Part shown: positions 15,693 to 23,722 of the stretch, piece by piece
Position numbering within the stretch: the first letter of the stretch is position 1
Layout: each line of letters opens with the position of its first letter
Assembly (NCBI GenBank): GCA_018674025.1
Contig: JABHBC010000004.1
Coordinates: 1 to 23,722, forward strand
Direction: 5' to 3'
DNA length: 23,722 nt
DNA from: Flavobacteriaceae bacterium
GTDB lineage: Bacteria; Bacteroidota; Bacteroidia; Flavobacteriales; Flavobacteriaceae
Notes under the pieces: model-generated
Database searches by the model: none
What the model saw: the letters and a program-made list of their open reading frames with translations, nothing else
Told to the model about the DNA's origin: nothing
Position numbers and translations under genes: made by a program

Positions 15693-18600
15693 GCTTCTAG
15701 TGCTAATAATGCACTCTCAATTGTGTTAATTCTTCTGATAGTTAATACCAGTTTTGAGCCATTTAAAGATTTTTTTTCTTCAAGCTTACAAGTGTTAGGA
15801 TTTAAGTTCACATAATTTAAGATTGAGGTAAAAATATCTGAATTAAAATAATCACTATTTTTATCTTTAATAAAGTAAGCTTTAATAATTTGTTTTTTCA
15901 TAACTACTTTTTCAAAGCCTAATTCAATTGCAATCCACTTTAATTTAACTGTTACCAGTAGATCTTCAACTTGAAATGGTAAGTTTCCGAATCTATCTTT
16001 GAGCATTGATTCAAAACTGAAAAGCTTATCAATATTACTGATTTTGTTAAGTTCTGAGTATAACTGTAGTCTTTCATTTACAGATTTAATATAGGAATCT
16101 GGAAATAATAATTCAAAATCTGTATCTATAGAAACTTCATTTATATAGTTTTTAGTTTTTTCGTCCTGGTATAACTCCTTGAATTCATTTTGCTTTAAAT
16201 CTTCAATTGTCTCATTTAAAATCTTTTGATATGTTTCAAACCCCATATCATTAATAAATCCGCTTTGTTCACCACCTAATAAATCTCCAGCACCTCTTAT
16301 TTCTAAATCTTTCATAGCAATATTAAAACCACTACCGAGTTCAGTGTGTTGTTCTAAGGCTATAATTCTTTTTCTTGCATCATCGGTCATGGTTGAATAA
16401 CCAGGTGTTATAAAATAACAGTACGCTTTTTTATTGCTCCTTCCAACTCTTCCTCTCATTTGATGTAAATCACTTAAGCCAAAGTTGTTTGCGTTATTTA
16501 TAAAAATTGTATTTGCATTTGGAACGTCCAAGCCACTTTCAACAATTGTAGTACTGACTAAAACATCAAAAGAACCTTGCATAAAGTCTAACATAAGTTG
16601 TTCCAATTTTTTTCCTTCCAATCTTCCGTGTCCAACTTGAATTCTTGCATCTGGAACTAGTCTTTGGATTAATCCAGCTACTTCATTAATATTTTCAATT
16701 CTATTATGTATAAAAAATACTTGCCCCCCTCTTAATATTTCTAATGTAATAGCATCTCTTATAGTAGTTTCATTAAATCTAATAACCTCACTAGAAATAG
16801 GGTATCGGTTTGGAGGTGGTGTATTAATAATTGATAAGTCTCTTGCTGCCATCAGGCTAAATTGAAGTGTTCTTGGAATAGGAGTGGCTGATAAAGTTAA
16901 AACATCAATATTTTCTTTGATGTTTTTGAGTTTCTCTTTTATTGAAACTCCAAACTTTTGTTCTTCGTCTACAATTAATAAGCCTAAATCATTGAAATTT
17001 ATTTTATTATTTACTATTTGATGAGTGCCAATAATTATATCAATTTTTCCATTAGATATTTCTTCTGTGATATTTTTTTTGTCTTTAGAAGTTCTAAACC
17101 TGTTTAAATAATCAATTGAAATTGGAAAGTCTTTTAATCTTTTTGAAAATGTTTTATAATGCTGAAATGCAAGAATAGTTGTAGGAACTAAAATAGCAAC
17201 TTGTTTGTTATTATCAACAGCTTTAAATGCAGCTCTAATTGCTATTTCAGTTTTACCAAATCCAACATCTCCACATATAAGTCTGTCCATTGGCCTATGG
17301 CTTTCCATATCCCTTTTTACATCTTTAGTAGAACTAACCTGATCTGGGGTGTCCTCATAAATAAAAGAAGCCTCAAGTTCGTGTTGCAAAGAACTGTCTC
17401 TTGAATATTGAAACCCTTTTTGGTTTTTTCTTTTTGCATATAATTTAATTAAGTCATAAGCAATTACTTTTACTTTAGTTCTAGTCTTTTGTTTTAATAT
17501 CTTCCAAGCCTTACTCCCAAGCTTATATATCTTAGGAGGCTTTCCATCTTTACTGTTATACTTAGTAATTTTGTGTAGTGAATGAATACTTAAATATAGT
17601 GTGTCTCTCTCACCATAAATAAGTTTAATTGATTCCTGCATTTTTCCCTCAACATTGATCTTTTTTAAGCCACCAAATTTTCCTATACCGTGGTCAATAT
17701 GAGTAATAAAATCACCAACTTTTAACTTGGTAAGTTCTTTGATATTTAATGCTTGTTTTTTAGCATAAACATCTTTTACTTTATATTTATGATACCTATC
17801 AAATATTTGATGGTCAGTGTAGCATACTATTTTATTATCATTATCAATAAAGCCTTGATATAATGGAAGAATAGTAGGAGAGTAATTTACATCTAAATCC
17901 AAATTATCAAAAATATCACTAAATCTATTTTTCTGTTGTTCGTTAGCACAACATAAATAGTTTTTATAGCCAAGTTTTTCGTAATTATTTAAATTATCTA
18001 TTAATAACTCGAAAGACTTATTAAATGATGGTTGAGGCTTAATATCGAACTTGATTTCATTATTATTAAAAATAGAGTTAGAACCAATTTCGACTAATTT
18101 ATGATTATTCAAACTAGATTTAATTTCTTTTGAAGAACTAAATAATTCTTGTGGTTTAAGTTGAACTGTTGAAGTTGATAAATCTTTGTAAGAAGAAATA
18201 GACTTTTCAAATAATAATTTAATTTCTTTAAGTAAATATTTTGAGTTTTTTAAAAAAATAATTCCATTGGGTGAGAGAATATCAAGAAAATTTACTCTGT
18301 TTTCTATTTTTATGTCAGATTGTATATTCGGGATTATTTTTATTTCATTAAAAGATTGAATTGAAAGTTGAGATTCTAAGTCAAATGATCTAATTCTTGT
18401 AATTTCATCTCCAAAAAATTCGATTCTGTAAGGTTTATCATTTGAAAAGGAAAAAACATCAATAATACCTCCTCTAACAGAAAAATCTCCAGGCTGTGTA
18501 ACAAAATCAACTCTTGAAAATTCATATTCAAATAATATTTCGTTGATAAAGTCTATTGATAATTCATCTTCCACTTTAATTTTTAAAGTGTTTCTTTGTA

Positions 18601-19009
18601 ATTCTTTTTTTGTAATAACTTTTTCAAATAGTGCTTTATAATAAGTAACAACTAAATATCGGTTAGGATTTGTGTTAATTTTATTTAGTACATCTGCTCG
18701 CAATAAAATATTAGAGTTATCAGTATTACTAGTAGCATAAGGATTTTTATAACTTTCAGGGTAAAAAAGTACATTATCATTATTTAATTTTTCAAGATCA
18801 TTAAAATGATATGCAGCAGTTTCTTTATTTTCCAATATCAGTAAAATTGATTTTTGGTTTTTTGAAAAAATAGAAGAAATCACAAAAGATAATGATGAGC
18901 CAATTAAACCTTTTACAAGTGTATTTTTTTCATTTTTGGCAATAGAATTTTCTAGTTTTTGCGTTTGCAAAGACTTTACAAAAAGTTGCGAGATATCTTT
19001 ATTACTCAC
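15680..19009 (-). CDS. mfd: Transcription-repair coupling factor
   Basis: A 1109-residue DNA translocase that removes stalled RNA polymerase and recruits UvrA for nucleotide excision repair. The N-terminal UvrB-homology region includes FVTQPGDFSVRGGIIDVF (about 165-183). The RNA-polymerase-interacting CarD-like domain starts near residue 425 (LKVGDFITHIDHGIG). The RecG-like motor has Walker A GDVGFGKTE (580-588), the DEEQ box (681-684), SATPIPRTLQ, and the translocation/motif VI segment HQMRGRVGRS near 850. The final 150 residues are the D7 autoinhibitory/UvrA-binding domain (ERLQLYSEL, DRFGNLP). Length is close to the flavobacterial norm. The start is a GTG at 19009 (reads MSNKDISQLF); there is no nearby in-frame ATG. 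The gene follows fbp after 41 bp. Confidence 0.96.
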   Translation of the reverse strand: MSNKDISQLFVKSLQTQKLENSIAKNEKNTLVKGLIGSSLSFVISSIFSKNQKSILLILENKETAAYHFNDLEKLNNDNVLFYPESYKNPYATSNTDNSNILLRADVLNKINTNPNRYLVVTYYKALFEKVITKKELQRNTLKIKVEDELSIDFINEILFEYEFSRVDFVTQPGDFSVRGGIIDVFSFSNDKPYRIEFFGDEITRIRSFDLESQLSIQSFNEIKIIPNIQSDIKIENRVNFLDILSPNGIIFLKNSKYLLKEIKLLFEKSISSYKDLSTSTVQLKPQELFSSSKEIKSSLNNHKLVEIGSNSIFNNNEIKFDIKPQPSFNKSFELLIDNLNNYEKLGYKNYLCCANEQQKNRFSDIFDNLDLDVNYSPTILPLYQGFIDNDNKIVCYTDHQIFDRYHKYKVKDVYAKKQALNIKELTKLKVGDFITHIDHGIGKFGGLKKINVEGKMQESIKLIYGERDTLYLSIHSLHKITKYNSKDGKPPKIYKLGSKAWKILKQKTRTKVKVIAYDLIKLYAKRKNQKGFQYSRDSSLQHELEASFIYEDTPDQVSSTKDVKRDMESHRPMDRLICGDVGFGKTEIAIRAAFKAVDNNKQVAILVPTTILAFQHYKTFSKRLKDFPISIDYLNRFRTSKDKKNITEEISNGKIDIIIGTHQIVNNKINFNDLGLLIVDEEQKFGVSIKEKLKNIKENIDVLTLSATPIPRTLQFSLMAARDLSIINTPPPNRYPISSEVIRFNETTIRDAITLEILRGGQVFFIHNRIENINEVAGLIQRLVPDARIQVGHGRLEGKKLEQLMLDFMQGSFDVLVSTTIVESGLDVPNANTIFINNANNFGLSDLHQMRGRVGRSNKKAYCYFITPGYSTMTDDARKRIIALEQHTELGSGFNIAMKDLEIRGAGDLLGGEQSGFINDMGFETYQKILNETIEDLKQNEFKELYQDEKTKNYINEVSIDTDFELLFPDSYIKSVNERLQLYSELNKISNIDKLFSFESMLKDRFGNLPFQVEDLLVTVKLKWIAIELGFEKVVMKKQIIKAYFIKDKNSDYFNSDIFTSILNYVNLNPNTCKLEEKKSLNGSKLVLTIRRINTIESALLALEAIKN

Positions 19010-19024
19010 TTTTTAAATTTGATG

Positions 19025-19032
19025 CAAATATA
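19025..19032 (-). promoter_or_regulatory. Putative -7 promoter box for mfd
   Basis: On the minus strand this reads TATATTTG, a perfect match to the Bacteroidota -7 consensus TAnnTTTG. It sits 15 bp upstream of the mfd GTG, so transcription would begin roughly 9 nt before the start codon, a near-leaderless message. No matching -33 TTTG is visible upstream, and fbp read-through may also transcribe mfd. Confidence 0.4.
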
Positions 19033-19050
19033 AAATTTGAAAATTTAAAA

Positions 19051-20055
19051 TTAATTATTAATCATTAAAGATTTTAATTTTTTTACCATTGAAGGACTTC
19101 CGCAATAGAAAGGAATTCTTTGGTGTAAAGATTTTGGATTAACATCTAATATTCTTGAAGATCCATCTATAGCAACTCCACCTGCTTGCTCACAAATAAA
19201 TGCTATTGGGTTACACTCATAAAGGAGTCTCAATTTACCATTGATGTTTTTAGAAGTATTTGGATACATGTAAATACCACCTTTAATCATATTTCTATGA
19301 AAATCGGAAACTAAAGATCCAATATATCTGGATGTGTATGCAACTTTATTTGTTTCGTCTTGACAATACTTAATATACTTTTTTACACCTTTTGGAAATT
19401 GCAAATAATTGCCCTCGTTAATTGAGTAAATATTACCTTTTTCTGGAAATTTAATTTCAGGATGTGATAAATAAAAACTTCCTATAGCCGGGTTTAAGGT
19501 AAAGCCATTAACTCCAAAACCAGTAGTATAAACTAACATTGTAGAAGTTCCATAAATAATATAACCTGCTGCGACCTGCTTATTTCCTTTTTGTAAAAAA
19601 TCTTTTAACTCTACTTTGGTACCAGTTTCACTAACTCTCTTGTATATTGAAAATATTGTACCAACTGAAACGTTTACATCTATATTAGACGATCCATCCA
19701 ACGGATCTATTAATACAACATATTTATTATTATTACACTCATCCAAACTATTGATAGAAATAAAATCTTCCTCCTCTTCACTTGCAATCCCACAAACAAT
19801 ATTTCTATTTCTTAATGCATTAATAAAAATATCATTAGCATAAAAATCTAATTTTTGTTGTTCCTCTCCTTGTGTGTTAATTGTGTTGCTGTCTCCGATT
19901 ATATCAACTAAGCCAGCTTTGTTTACCTGAAAATTTACAACTTTTGCAGCAAGTCTTATTGAATTAATTAGTGAAGAAAGTTCACCGGAGGAGTATTGAT
20001 GAGATTTTTGATTTTCAATAATAAACTCACCAAGGGTCTGATTCTTATTTGTCAA
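19051..20055 (-). CDS. fbp: Fructose-1,6-bisphosphatase, class I
   Basis: A 334-residue cytosolic enzyme that hydrolyses fructose 1,6-bisphosphate to fructose 6-phosphate in gluconeogenesis. Metal-binding signatures are GIASEEEED (89-97) and the hallmark [14 protein letters not shown] (116-129), followed by VGTIFSIY; the sugar-phosphate region [16 protein letters not shown] segment ([13 protein letters not shown]) and GGIYMYP are present, and the C-terminal EQAGG motif precedes [10 protein letters not shown]. Length is typical. The start appears to be TTG at 20055, yielding [16 protein letters not shown], which matches the usual flavobacterial N-terminus; the in-frame stop is only four codons upstream and no ATG lies between. 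It diverges from the GNAT gene over 77 bp. Confidence 0.96.
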   Translation of the reverse strand: MTNKNQTLGEFIIENQKSHQYSSGELSSLINSIRLAAKVVNFQVNKAGLVDIIGDSNTINTQGEEQQKLDFYANDIFINALRNRNIVCGIASEEEEDFISINSLDECNNNKYVVLIDPLDGSSNIDVNVSVGTIFSIYKRVSETGTKVELKDFLQKGNKQVAAGYIIYGTSTMLVYTTGFGVNGFTLNPAIGSFYLSHPEIKFPEKGNIYSINEGNYLQFPKGVKKYIKYCQDETNKVAYTSRYIGSLVSDFHRNMIKGGIYMYPNTSKNINGKLRLLYECNPIAFICEQAGGVAIDGSSRILDVNPKSLHQRIPFYCGSPSMVKKLKSLMINN

Positions 20056-20100
20056 AATTCTGTATTATTATTTGTTAAATTTAGATATAATATTTTTATT

Positions 20101-20115
20101 ATATAGCTATATTTG
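20101..20115 (+). promoter_or_regulatory. 12-bp palindrome overlapping a putative -7 box for the GNAT-aspartate kinase operon
   Basis: ATATAGCTATAT (20101-20112) is a perfect palindrome. TATATTTG (20108-20115) is a perfect TAnnTTTG -7 box on the plus strand, 17 bp before the GNAT ATG. The overlap means a dimeric regulator bound to the palindrome would block the promoter. No -33 TTTG at the right distance is visible. The rest of the 77-bp divergent gap (20056-20132) is plain AT-rich DNA. Confidence 0.4.
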
Positions 20116-20132
20116 ATAATAATATTTAGATT

Positions 20133-20603
20133 ATGAAAATCATAATTAGGGAGGCTCAAAAGAGTGATATGCCAGCTGTAATCAGTCTGATTAAAGAGCT
20201 AGCTGAATTTGAAAAAGAACCAGATGAGGTTGAGATTGATTCTACTATACTTGTAAACGATGGATTTGAAGAAAATTCATACTTTAAATGTTTTATCGCA
20301 GAAAATAATGAATGTATAATTGGTGCAGCGATAATTTATAATAGATATTCCACTTGGAAAGGAAGAACAATTCACTTAGAGGATTTAATTGTTACTGAAA
20401 AAATGAGAGCAAATGGGGTTGGAACTTTGTTGCTCGATAAAGTTGTTAACTATGCAAAGAAATTAAATGTAAAAAGAGTCTCGTGGGAAGTTATTAACTG
20501 GAATAAAAAGGCTATCAAATTTTATTTAAACAAAGGTGCTCTTATAAAACAAGATTGGAGTATTGTTCACCTAGATAATAATGCATTAAAAAATTATAAA
20601 TAA
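20133..20603 (+). CDS. GNAT N-acetyltransferase, SSAT/thialysine-acetyltransferase-like
   Basis: A 156-residue single-domain GNAT enzyme that would transfer an acetyl group from acetyl-CoA to an amine. The N-terminal IREAQKSDMPAVISLIKELA segment, STWKGRTIHLEDLIV (73-87), the pyrophosphate-binding motif RANGVG (92-97) and WEVINWNKKAIKFYLNKGA (118-136) closely follow the spermidine/spermine and thialysine acetyltransferase branch. The conserved Tyr of GNATs (Tyr131) is present. The substrate may be a polyamine or lysine-like diamine, but this is inference. The stop lies 3 bp from the aspartate kinase ATG, so the two are co-transcribed; I recall the same pairing near fbp in other flavobacteria. 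Confidence 0.88.
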   Translation: MKIIIREAQKSDMPAVISLIKELAEFEKEPDEVEIDSTILVNDGFEENSYFKCFIAENNECIIGAAIIYNRYSTWKGRTIHLEDLIVTEKMRANGVGTLLLDKVVNYAKKLNVKRVSWEVINWNKKAIKFYLNKGALIKQDWSIVHLDNNALKNYK

Positions 20604-20606
20604 GCT

Positions 20607-21854
20607 ATGCAGATTCTGAAATTTGGAGGTGCTTCTCTTAAAAATGCAATTAATATTAAAAAAGTTGCTACTATAATAGATGGCATGGATTATAAAGATA
20701 CAATCATAATTATTTCTGCAATTGGAAAGACAACAAACGCATTAGAGACTATTGTTGATCTTTACTTAAAAAAAAATAACAACTTATTAAATTACATAAA
20801 TGAATTACACGAATTACATATAAAAATTATAGATGATCTATTTATAGAAAATCATGAGATCTATAAAATTGTTAGTAATGATTTTCAGAAAATACGTGAT
20901 TTTTTAAAAAATAATAAATCACCAAATTATAATTTTATTTACGATCAAATAATTCCATTTGGAGAGTTATTGGCTTCAAAAATTATTAATGAATACTTTA
21001 ACAGTGTTAATATAAAAAGCGAATTTAAAGATGTTCGAAAATTAATAAAAACAGATTCTTTCTATAGAAATGCAAACATAAATTGGGAGTTAACTCAAGC
21101 AAATATTTTAAAAACAAAATTTAATCCAAATATAAGCTTGACACAAGGATTTATTTCCAGTAATGAAGATAACTTTAACACTACTATGGGAAGGGAATCT
21201 AGCGATTATACAGCTTCAATATTTGCCTATTGTTTAAATGCTAAATCGGTAACTATTTGGAAAGATGTAGACGGGATATTTAATGCTGATCCAAAGAAAT
21301 TCAAAAACACTATTTTATTAGAGAAAATATCTTACACTGAAGCAATTGAACTTGCATTTTATGGTGCTTCTGTTATTCATCCAAAAACAATACAACCTTT
21401 ACAAAAAAAAGAAATTCCTTTGTATGTTAAATCTTATATAAATCCAAAAGCTTTAGGAACTTGTGTGAGTAAATCTAAAGATATATTCCCTAAAGTGCCC
21501 TGCTACATATTAAAAGAAAATCAAATACTTATAAGTATTTCTTCATTGGATTTTTCCTTTACAATTAATGATAAAACAAGAGAAATTTTAACTCTATTGT
21601 CTCAAAATAAAGTTAAAATAAATTTAACTCAAAATTCTGCAATTAGTCTAATCTTATGTCTAGAAGATGATTATAACAATATAGATAAATTAACTAATGA
21701 GTTGAAATCTAATTTTAAAATTAATATTGAAAAAGGTTTAAAATTATACACTGTAAGAAATTTTGAAAAAAAATCGTTTGCTGCATTTAAAAGAGGTAAA
21801 ACTGTACTAATTGAACAGACTTACAATAATACATCTCAATTAATTTGTACTTAA
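20607..21854 (+). CDS. lysC: Aspartate kinase (monofunctional)
   Basis: A 415-residue kinase that phosphorylates aspartate, the first step toward lysine/diaminopimelate, threonine and methionine. It has KFGGAS (5-10), FGELLAS (118-124), GRESSDYTAS (195-204) and the nucleotide-binding KDVDGIFNADPK (219-230), then FYGASVIHPKT (251-261). Residues about 300-400 form ACT-type regulatory sequence (ILISISSLDFSF, ISLILCLED), suggesting feedback control by lysine or threonine. At 415 residues it is slightly shorter than E. coli LysC (449). No homoserine dehydrogenase domain follows, so it is monofunctional. Diaminopimelate from this pathway also feeds peptidoglycan. It is the second gene of the GNAT operon and ends 3 bp from the convergent arsC stop. 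Confidence 0.93.
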   Translation: MQILKFGGASLKNAINIKKVATIIDGMDYKDTIIIISAIGKTTNALETIVDLYLKKNNNLLNYINELHELHIKIIDDLFIENHEIYKIVSNDFQKIRDFLKNNKSPNYNFIYDQIIPFGELLASKIINEYFNSVNIKSEFKDVRKLIKTDSFYRNANINWELTQANILKTKFNPNISLTQGFISSNEDNFNTTMGRESSDYTASIFAYCLNAKSVTIWKDVDGIFNADPKKFKNTILLEKISYTEAIELAFYGASVIHPKTIQPLQKKEIPLYVKSYINPKALGTCVSKSKDIFPKVPCYILKENQILISISSLDFSFTINDKTREILTLLSQNKVKINLTQNSAISLILCLEDDYNNIDKLTNELKSNFKINIEKGLKLYTVRNFEKKSFAAFKRGKTVLIEQTYNNTSQLICT

Positions 21855-21862
21855 AATTTAAG
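21850..21862. repeat. 13-bp palindrome containing both convergent stop codons
   Basis: CTTAAAATTTAAG has perfect 6-bp arms around a central A and contains the lysC stop (21852-21854) and the stop of the convergent ArsC gene (21858-21860, minus). The whole intergenic space is 3 bp, so any terminator must lie within coding sequence. Confidence 0.4.
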
Positions 21863-22274
21863 ATATTTCATTTATAAAATCTTTACAATATTTTTTTATA
21901 TCATCTCTTACAACTCTAAAATTTTCTAAAAATAATTTTGATTTGTGATCAGATTTTGAAGGATCAAAGAAATCCTTATGGATTTTAACAGCATCTTTTA
22001 CATCAAACAAAGGACAGCTTTCCTTAGCGTGATCGCAAACAGTTATTATATAATCAAAATCGATATGCAAATATTCATCAACATGGTTTGAAGAGTAATT
22101 TGAAATATCAATTTTGTCTTCTTTCATAATCTTAATTGCTGTCGAGTTAACTCCGTGTACTTCAACACCTGCACTAAATACTTTTAATCTAGATTTAGCA
22201 AAAAATTCCAAGTAGCCGTGAGCCATTTGACTTCTACATGAATTTCCAGTACATAATACTAAAATTTTTTTCAT
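21858..22274 (-). CDS. arsC: Thioredoxin-type arsenate reductase / low-molecular-weight phosphatase fold
   Basis: A 138-residue protein of the LMW protein tyrosine phosphatase fold. The P-loop CTGNSCRSQMAHG (8-20) gives nucleophile Cys8 and Arg14. Cys80 and Cys87 in VCDHAKESCP match the redox cysteines of the S. aureus pI258-type, thioredoxin-coupled arsenate reductase, as does FSAGVEVHGVN (33-43). All three cysteines needed for arsenate reduction to arsenite are therefore present. No arsenite pump or ArsR regulator is adjacent. It starts one base after the SerA-like gene's stop, so it belongs to the leftward mgtE-dehydrogenase-arsC run. A true tyrosine phosphatase role is less likely given the Cys pair. 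Confidence 0.87.
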   Translation of the reverse strand: MKKILVLCTGNSCRSQMAHGYLEFFAKSRLKVFSAGVEVHGVNSTAIKIMKEDKIDISNYSSNHVDEYLHIDFDYIITVCDHAKESCPLFDVKDAVKIHKDFFDPSKSDHKSKLFLENFRVVRDDIKKYCKDFINEIS

Positions 22275-22275
22275 T

Positions 22276-23208
22276 TTATTTAAGTAAAGATTTTATTTTG
22301 TCTATGATGATTTGAGATAATTTAACATTACTTTCAAATGTCCATCCAGCAATATGAGGGGTAATAATTACATTTTTTAAATTAATTAGTTCGTTAAAGT
22401 ATGGATTTAATTCTTTCTCTAAGTTATTAAATGATGAACTTTCAATATCAATCACATCTAAGCCTGCTCCTAATATTTTTTTTTCATTTAAAGCATCTAC
22501 AAGATCAGGAGTATTAACTATTTTTCCTCTACTAGTGTTAATCAACCAAAAAGGTTTATCAAATTTTTGAATAAATTCTTTATTAAATAAATCAATATTA
22601 TTTATTGTATGAGGTAAATGTAAACTAACAATATCAGCATTTTTATACAAAAAATCTAAAGAGGATTTTTTGGCGTATTTACTTTTAATTTTTTCATCAA
22701 TGTCATAAAAAAATACTTTACAATTAAAACTTGAAATTTTTTTTGCAAAACTTTTTCCAGTATTGCCCATACCAAGTATTGCTACTGTTTTACCTTCAAT
22801 TTCAAACCCCCTATTTTTCTCTCTAAACCAAAGTCCTTCTTTTACTTGATTTGAAGATGTATTAATATTATTTAGCAGAGATAATAATAAACCCATTGCA
22901 TGCTCACCAACAGCATTACTATTTCCTTCTGGTGAAGATATTACTTCAATATTTTTACTTTTCGCATAATTACAATCTATATTTTCCAGACCTGAACCAA
23001 CTCTAGCAATAAATTTTAAATTAGAGGCATTGTCAATAAAATCTTTATCAATTTTAAATCTACTTCTTAAAATTAATCCATCATAGTCTTTTATAATCTT
23101 AATTATTTCTTCTTTTGAAGAGGAAATATCAAGGTCATTGATGTATCCATTGTTTTTTAAAGTAGAAATTAATGTTGGGTGATTAGAATCAATATGAAGA
23201 ATCTTCAT
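22276..23208 (-). CDS. serA: D-2-hydroxyacid dehydrogenase, 3-phosphoglycerate dehydrogenase-like
   Basis: A 310-residue NAD-dependent dehydrogenase of the D-isomer-specific 2-hydroxyacid family. The start MKILHIDSNHP and segment ARVGSGLENID (68-78) are typical of the short flavobacterial SerA-like proteins. The NAD-binding motif is GMGNTG (146-151); the catalytic set is Arg227 (NTSRGK), Glu256 and His285 (TPHIAGW). There is no C-terminal ACT or intervening domain, so no serine feedback site is visible. It may make 3-phosphohydroxypyruvate for serine synthesis, but glyoxylate/hydroxypyruvate reduction is possible, so the symbol is tentative. Its ATG shares one base with the mgtE stop (TAATG), indicating translational coupling, and arsC follows after one base. 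Confidence 0.82.
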   Translation of the reverse strand: MKILHIDSNHPTLISTLKNNGYINDLDISSSKEEIIKIIKDYDGLILRSRFKIDKDFIDNASNLKFIARVGSGLENIDCNYAKSKNIEVISSPEGNSNAVGEHAMGLLLSLLNNINTSSNQVKEGLWFREKNRGFEIEGKTVAILGMGNTGKSFAKKISSFNCKVFFYDIDEKIKSKYAKKSSLDFLYKNADIVSLHLPHTINNIDLFNKEFIQKFDKPFWLINTSRGKIVNTPDLVDALNEKKILGAGLDVIDIESSSFNNLEKELNPYFNELINLKNVIITPHIAGWTFESNVKLSQIIIDKIKSLLK

Positions 23209-23722
23209 TAAATAGGTAAAATTAATTTAGCAATATAAAAATAAATTAAAATGCCAAAAATATCATTGCTTGTAGTAATAAAAGGACCAGTTGCTATTGC
23301 TGGATCAATACCTCTTTTATCTAAAAAAAGAGGGATAAATGTGCCTATTATCCCTGCAACAATTATAACAATTACAAGAGAAATTGAAATAGCAAGAGCG
23401 ACCAAATATTCCTGACCAGATAACATGATAAATAAAAATAAGATTACGGATAAAATAAATCCGTTAAGAATAGATAAAAAAGTCTCTTTAATTAATCTAT
23501 TATTTACACTTCCTCTTATGTCATCATTAGCAAGACCTTGAACAATAATTGCACTAGATTGGACTCCAACATTTCCAGCCATAGCTGCAATTAGAGGAGT
23601 GAAATAAAATAAAATTTGATGTTTTACTAATATTTCATCAAAAGCACCCATTACTATGGCCGCTCCTATACCACCTAAAAGACCCAGCAAAAGCCATGGG
23701 AGTCTAGCTCTGGATAACTGAA
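23208..23722 (-). CDS. mgtE: Magnesium transporter MgtE, C-terminal membrane domain (5' end outside window)
   Basis: The last 170 residues of an MgtE magnesium channel/transporter; the frame runs open to the window edge, so the start and the cytosolic N and CBS domains lie beyond it. Visible sequence begins QLSRARLPWLLLGLLGG, the conserved entry to the membrane domain, then AGNVGVQSSAIIVQGLA with the pore-lining region, and IGTFIPLFLDKRGIDPAIATGP followed by FITTSNDIFGILIY, which holds the conserved acidic Mg2+-site residue. About five membrane segments are expected in the whole domain. The stop overlaps the ATG of the dehydrogenase by one base. Confidence 0.93.
   Translation of the reverse strand, partial: QLSRARLPWLLLGLLGGIGAAIVMGAFDEILVKHQILFYFTPLIAAMAGNVGVQSSAIIVQGLANDDIRGSVNNRLIKETFLSILNGFILSVILFLFIMLSGQEYLVALAISISLVIVIIVAGIIGTFIPLFLDKRGIDPAIATGPFITTSNDIFGILIYFYIAKLILPI

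Noticed and set aside
17201..17404. 67-codon antisense open frame over the Mfd Walker A region
   Set aside because: It is opposite one of the most conserved parts of Mfd and has no independent support.
1..23722. tRNA/rRNA genes, CRISPR arrays, insertion sequences, att sites, toxin-antitoxin or defence genes
   Set aside because: Read through both strands; the gaps are too short or featureless, and every long open frame belongs to a recognised metabolic or housekeeping family.

Overview
The window is an AT-rich (roughly 30% GC by eye), very gene-dense stretch of chromosome, most likely from a marine or otherwise streamlined member of the Bacteroidota, family Flavobacteriaceae or a close relative. 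Several features support this. There are no evident Shine-Dalgarno sequences. Two putative promoters carry the TAnnTTTG box typical of the phylum. There are Cys-17 lipoproteins. Flavobacterial versions of MetG, Mfd, Fbp, aspartate kinase, a SerA-like dehydrogenase and MgtE are all present. By my gene boundaries only about 3% of the window is intergenic, and the longest gap is 225 bp. I see no rRNA, tRNA, CRISPR array, insertion sequence or phage gene.

Layout. (1) 1-3517: a leftward exported lipoprotein with a lamin-tail domain, then a rightward pair encoding an alpha/beta-hydrolase lipoprotein and an SLC13/DASS dicarboxylate-type transporter. (2) 3497-12497: a divergent acyl-CoA metabolism block. 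The leftward arm encodes a biotin-dependent carboxyltransferase of the methylcrotonyl/geranyl-CoA type, a crotonase, a CurA-like enone reductase and a nitronate-monooxygenase-family flavoprotein. The rightward arm encodes an acyl-CoA ligase, a short-chain dehydrogenase and an LCAD/IVD-type acyl-CoA dehydrogenase with an extra C-terminal domain. (3) 12524-20055: housekeeping genes metG, an exported S66 LD-carboxypeptidase, mfd and fbp. (4) 20133-23722: a GNAT acetyltransferase and aspartate kinase facing a leftward run of mgtE (partial), a SerA-like dehydrogenase and ArsC.

The acyl-CoA block is the part most worth following up. Its parts match the logic of leucine/isovalerate (liu) or acyclic terpene (atu) breakdown: activation, alpha,beta-dehydrogenation, carboxylation of a 3-methyl-2-enoyl-CoA, then hydration or isomerisation. 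However, the biotin-carrying subunit is not here, the crotonase lacks one of its two catalytic glutamates, and the dehydrogenase carries a degenerate second copy of its own C-terminal helical domain. The substrate cannot be read from sequence alone.

Other points: three consecutive leftward housekeeping genes (metG, mfd, fbp) appear to use TTG, GTG and TTG starts. All four tail-to-tail gene junctions are extremely tight (21 bp overlap, 26 bp gap, 4 bp overlap, 3 bp gap). I see no obvious novel defence or mobile system.
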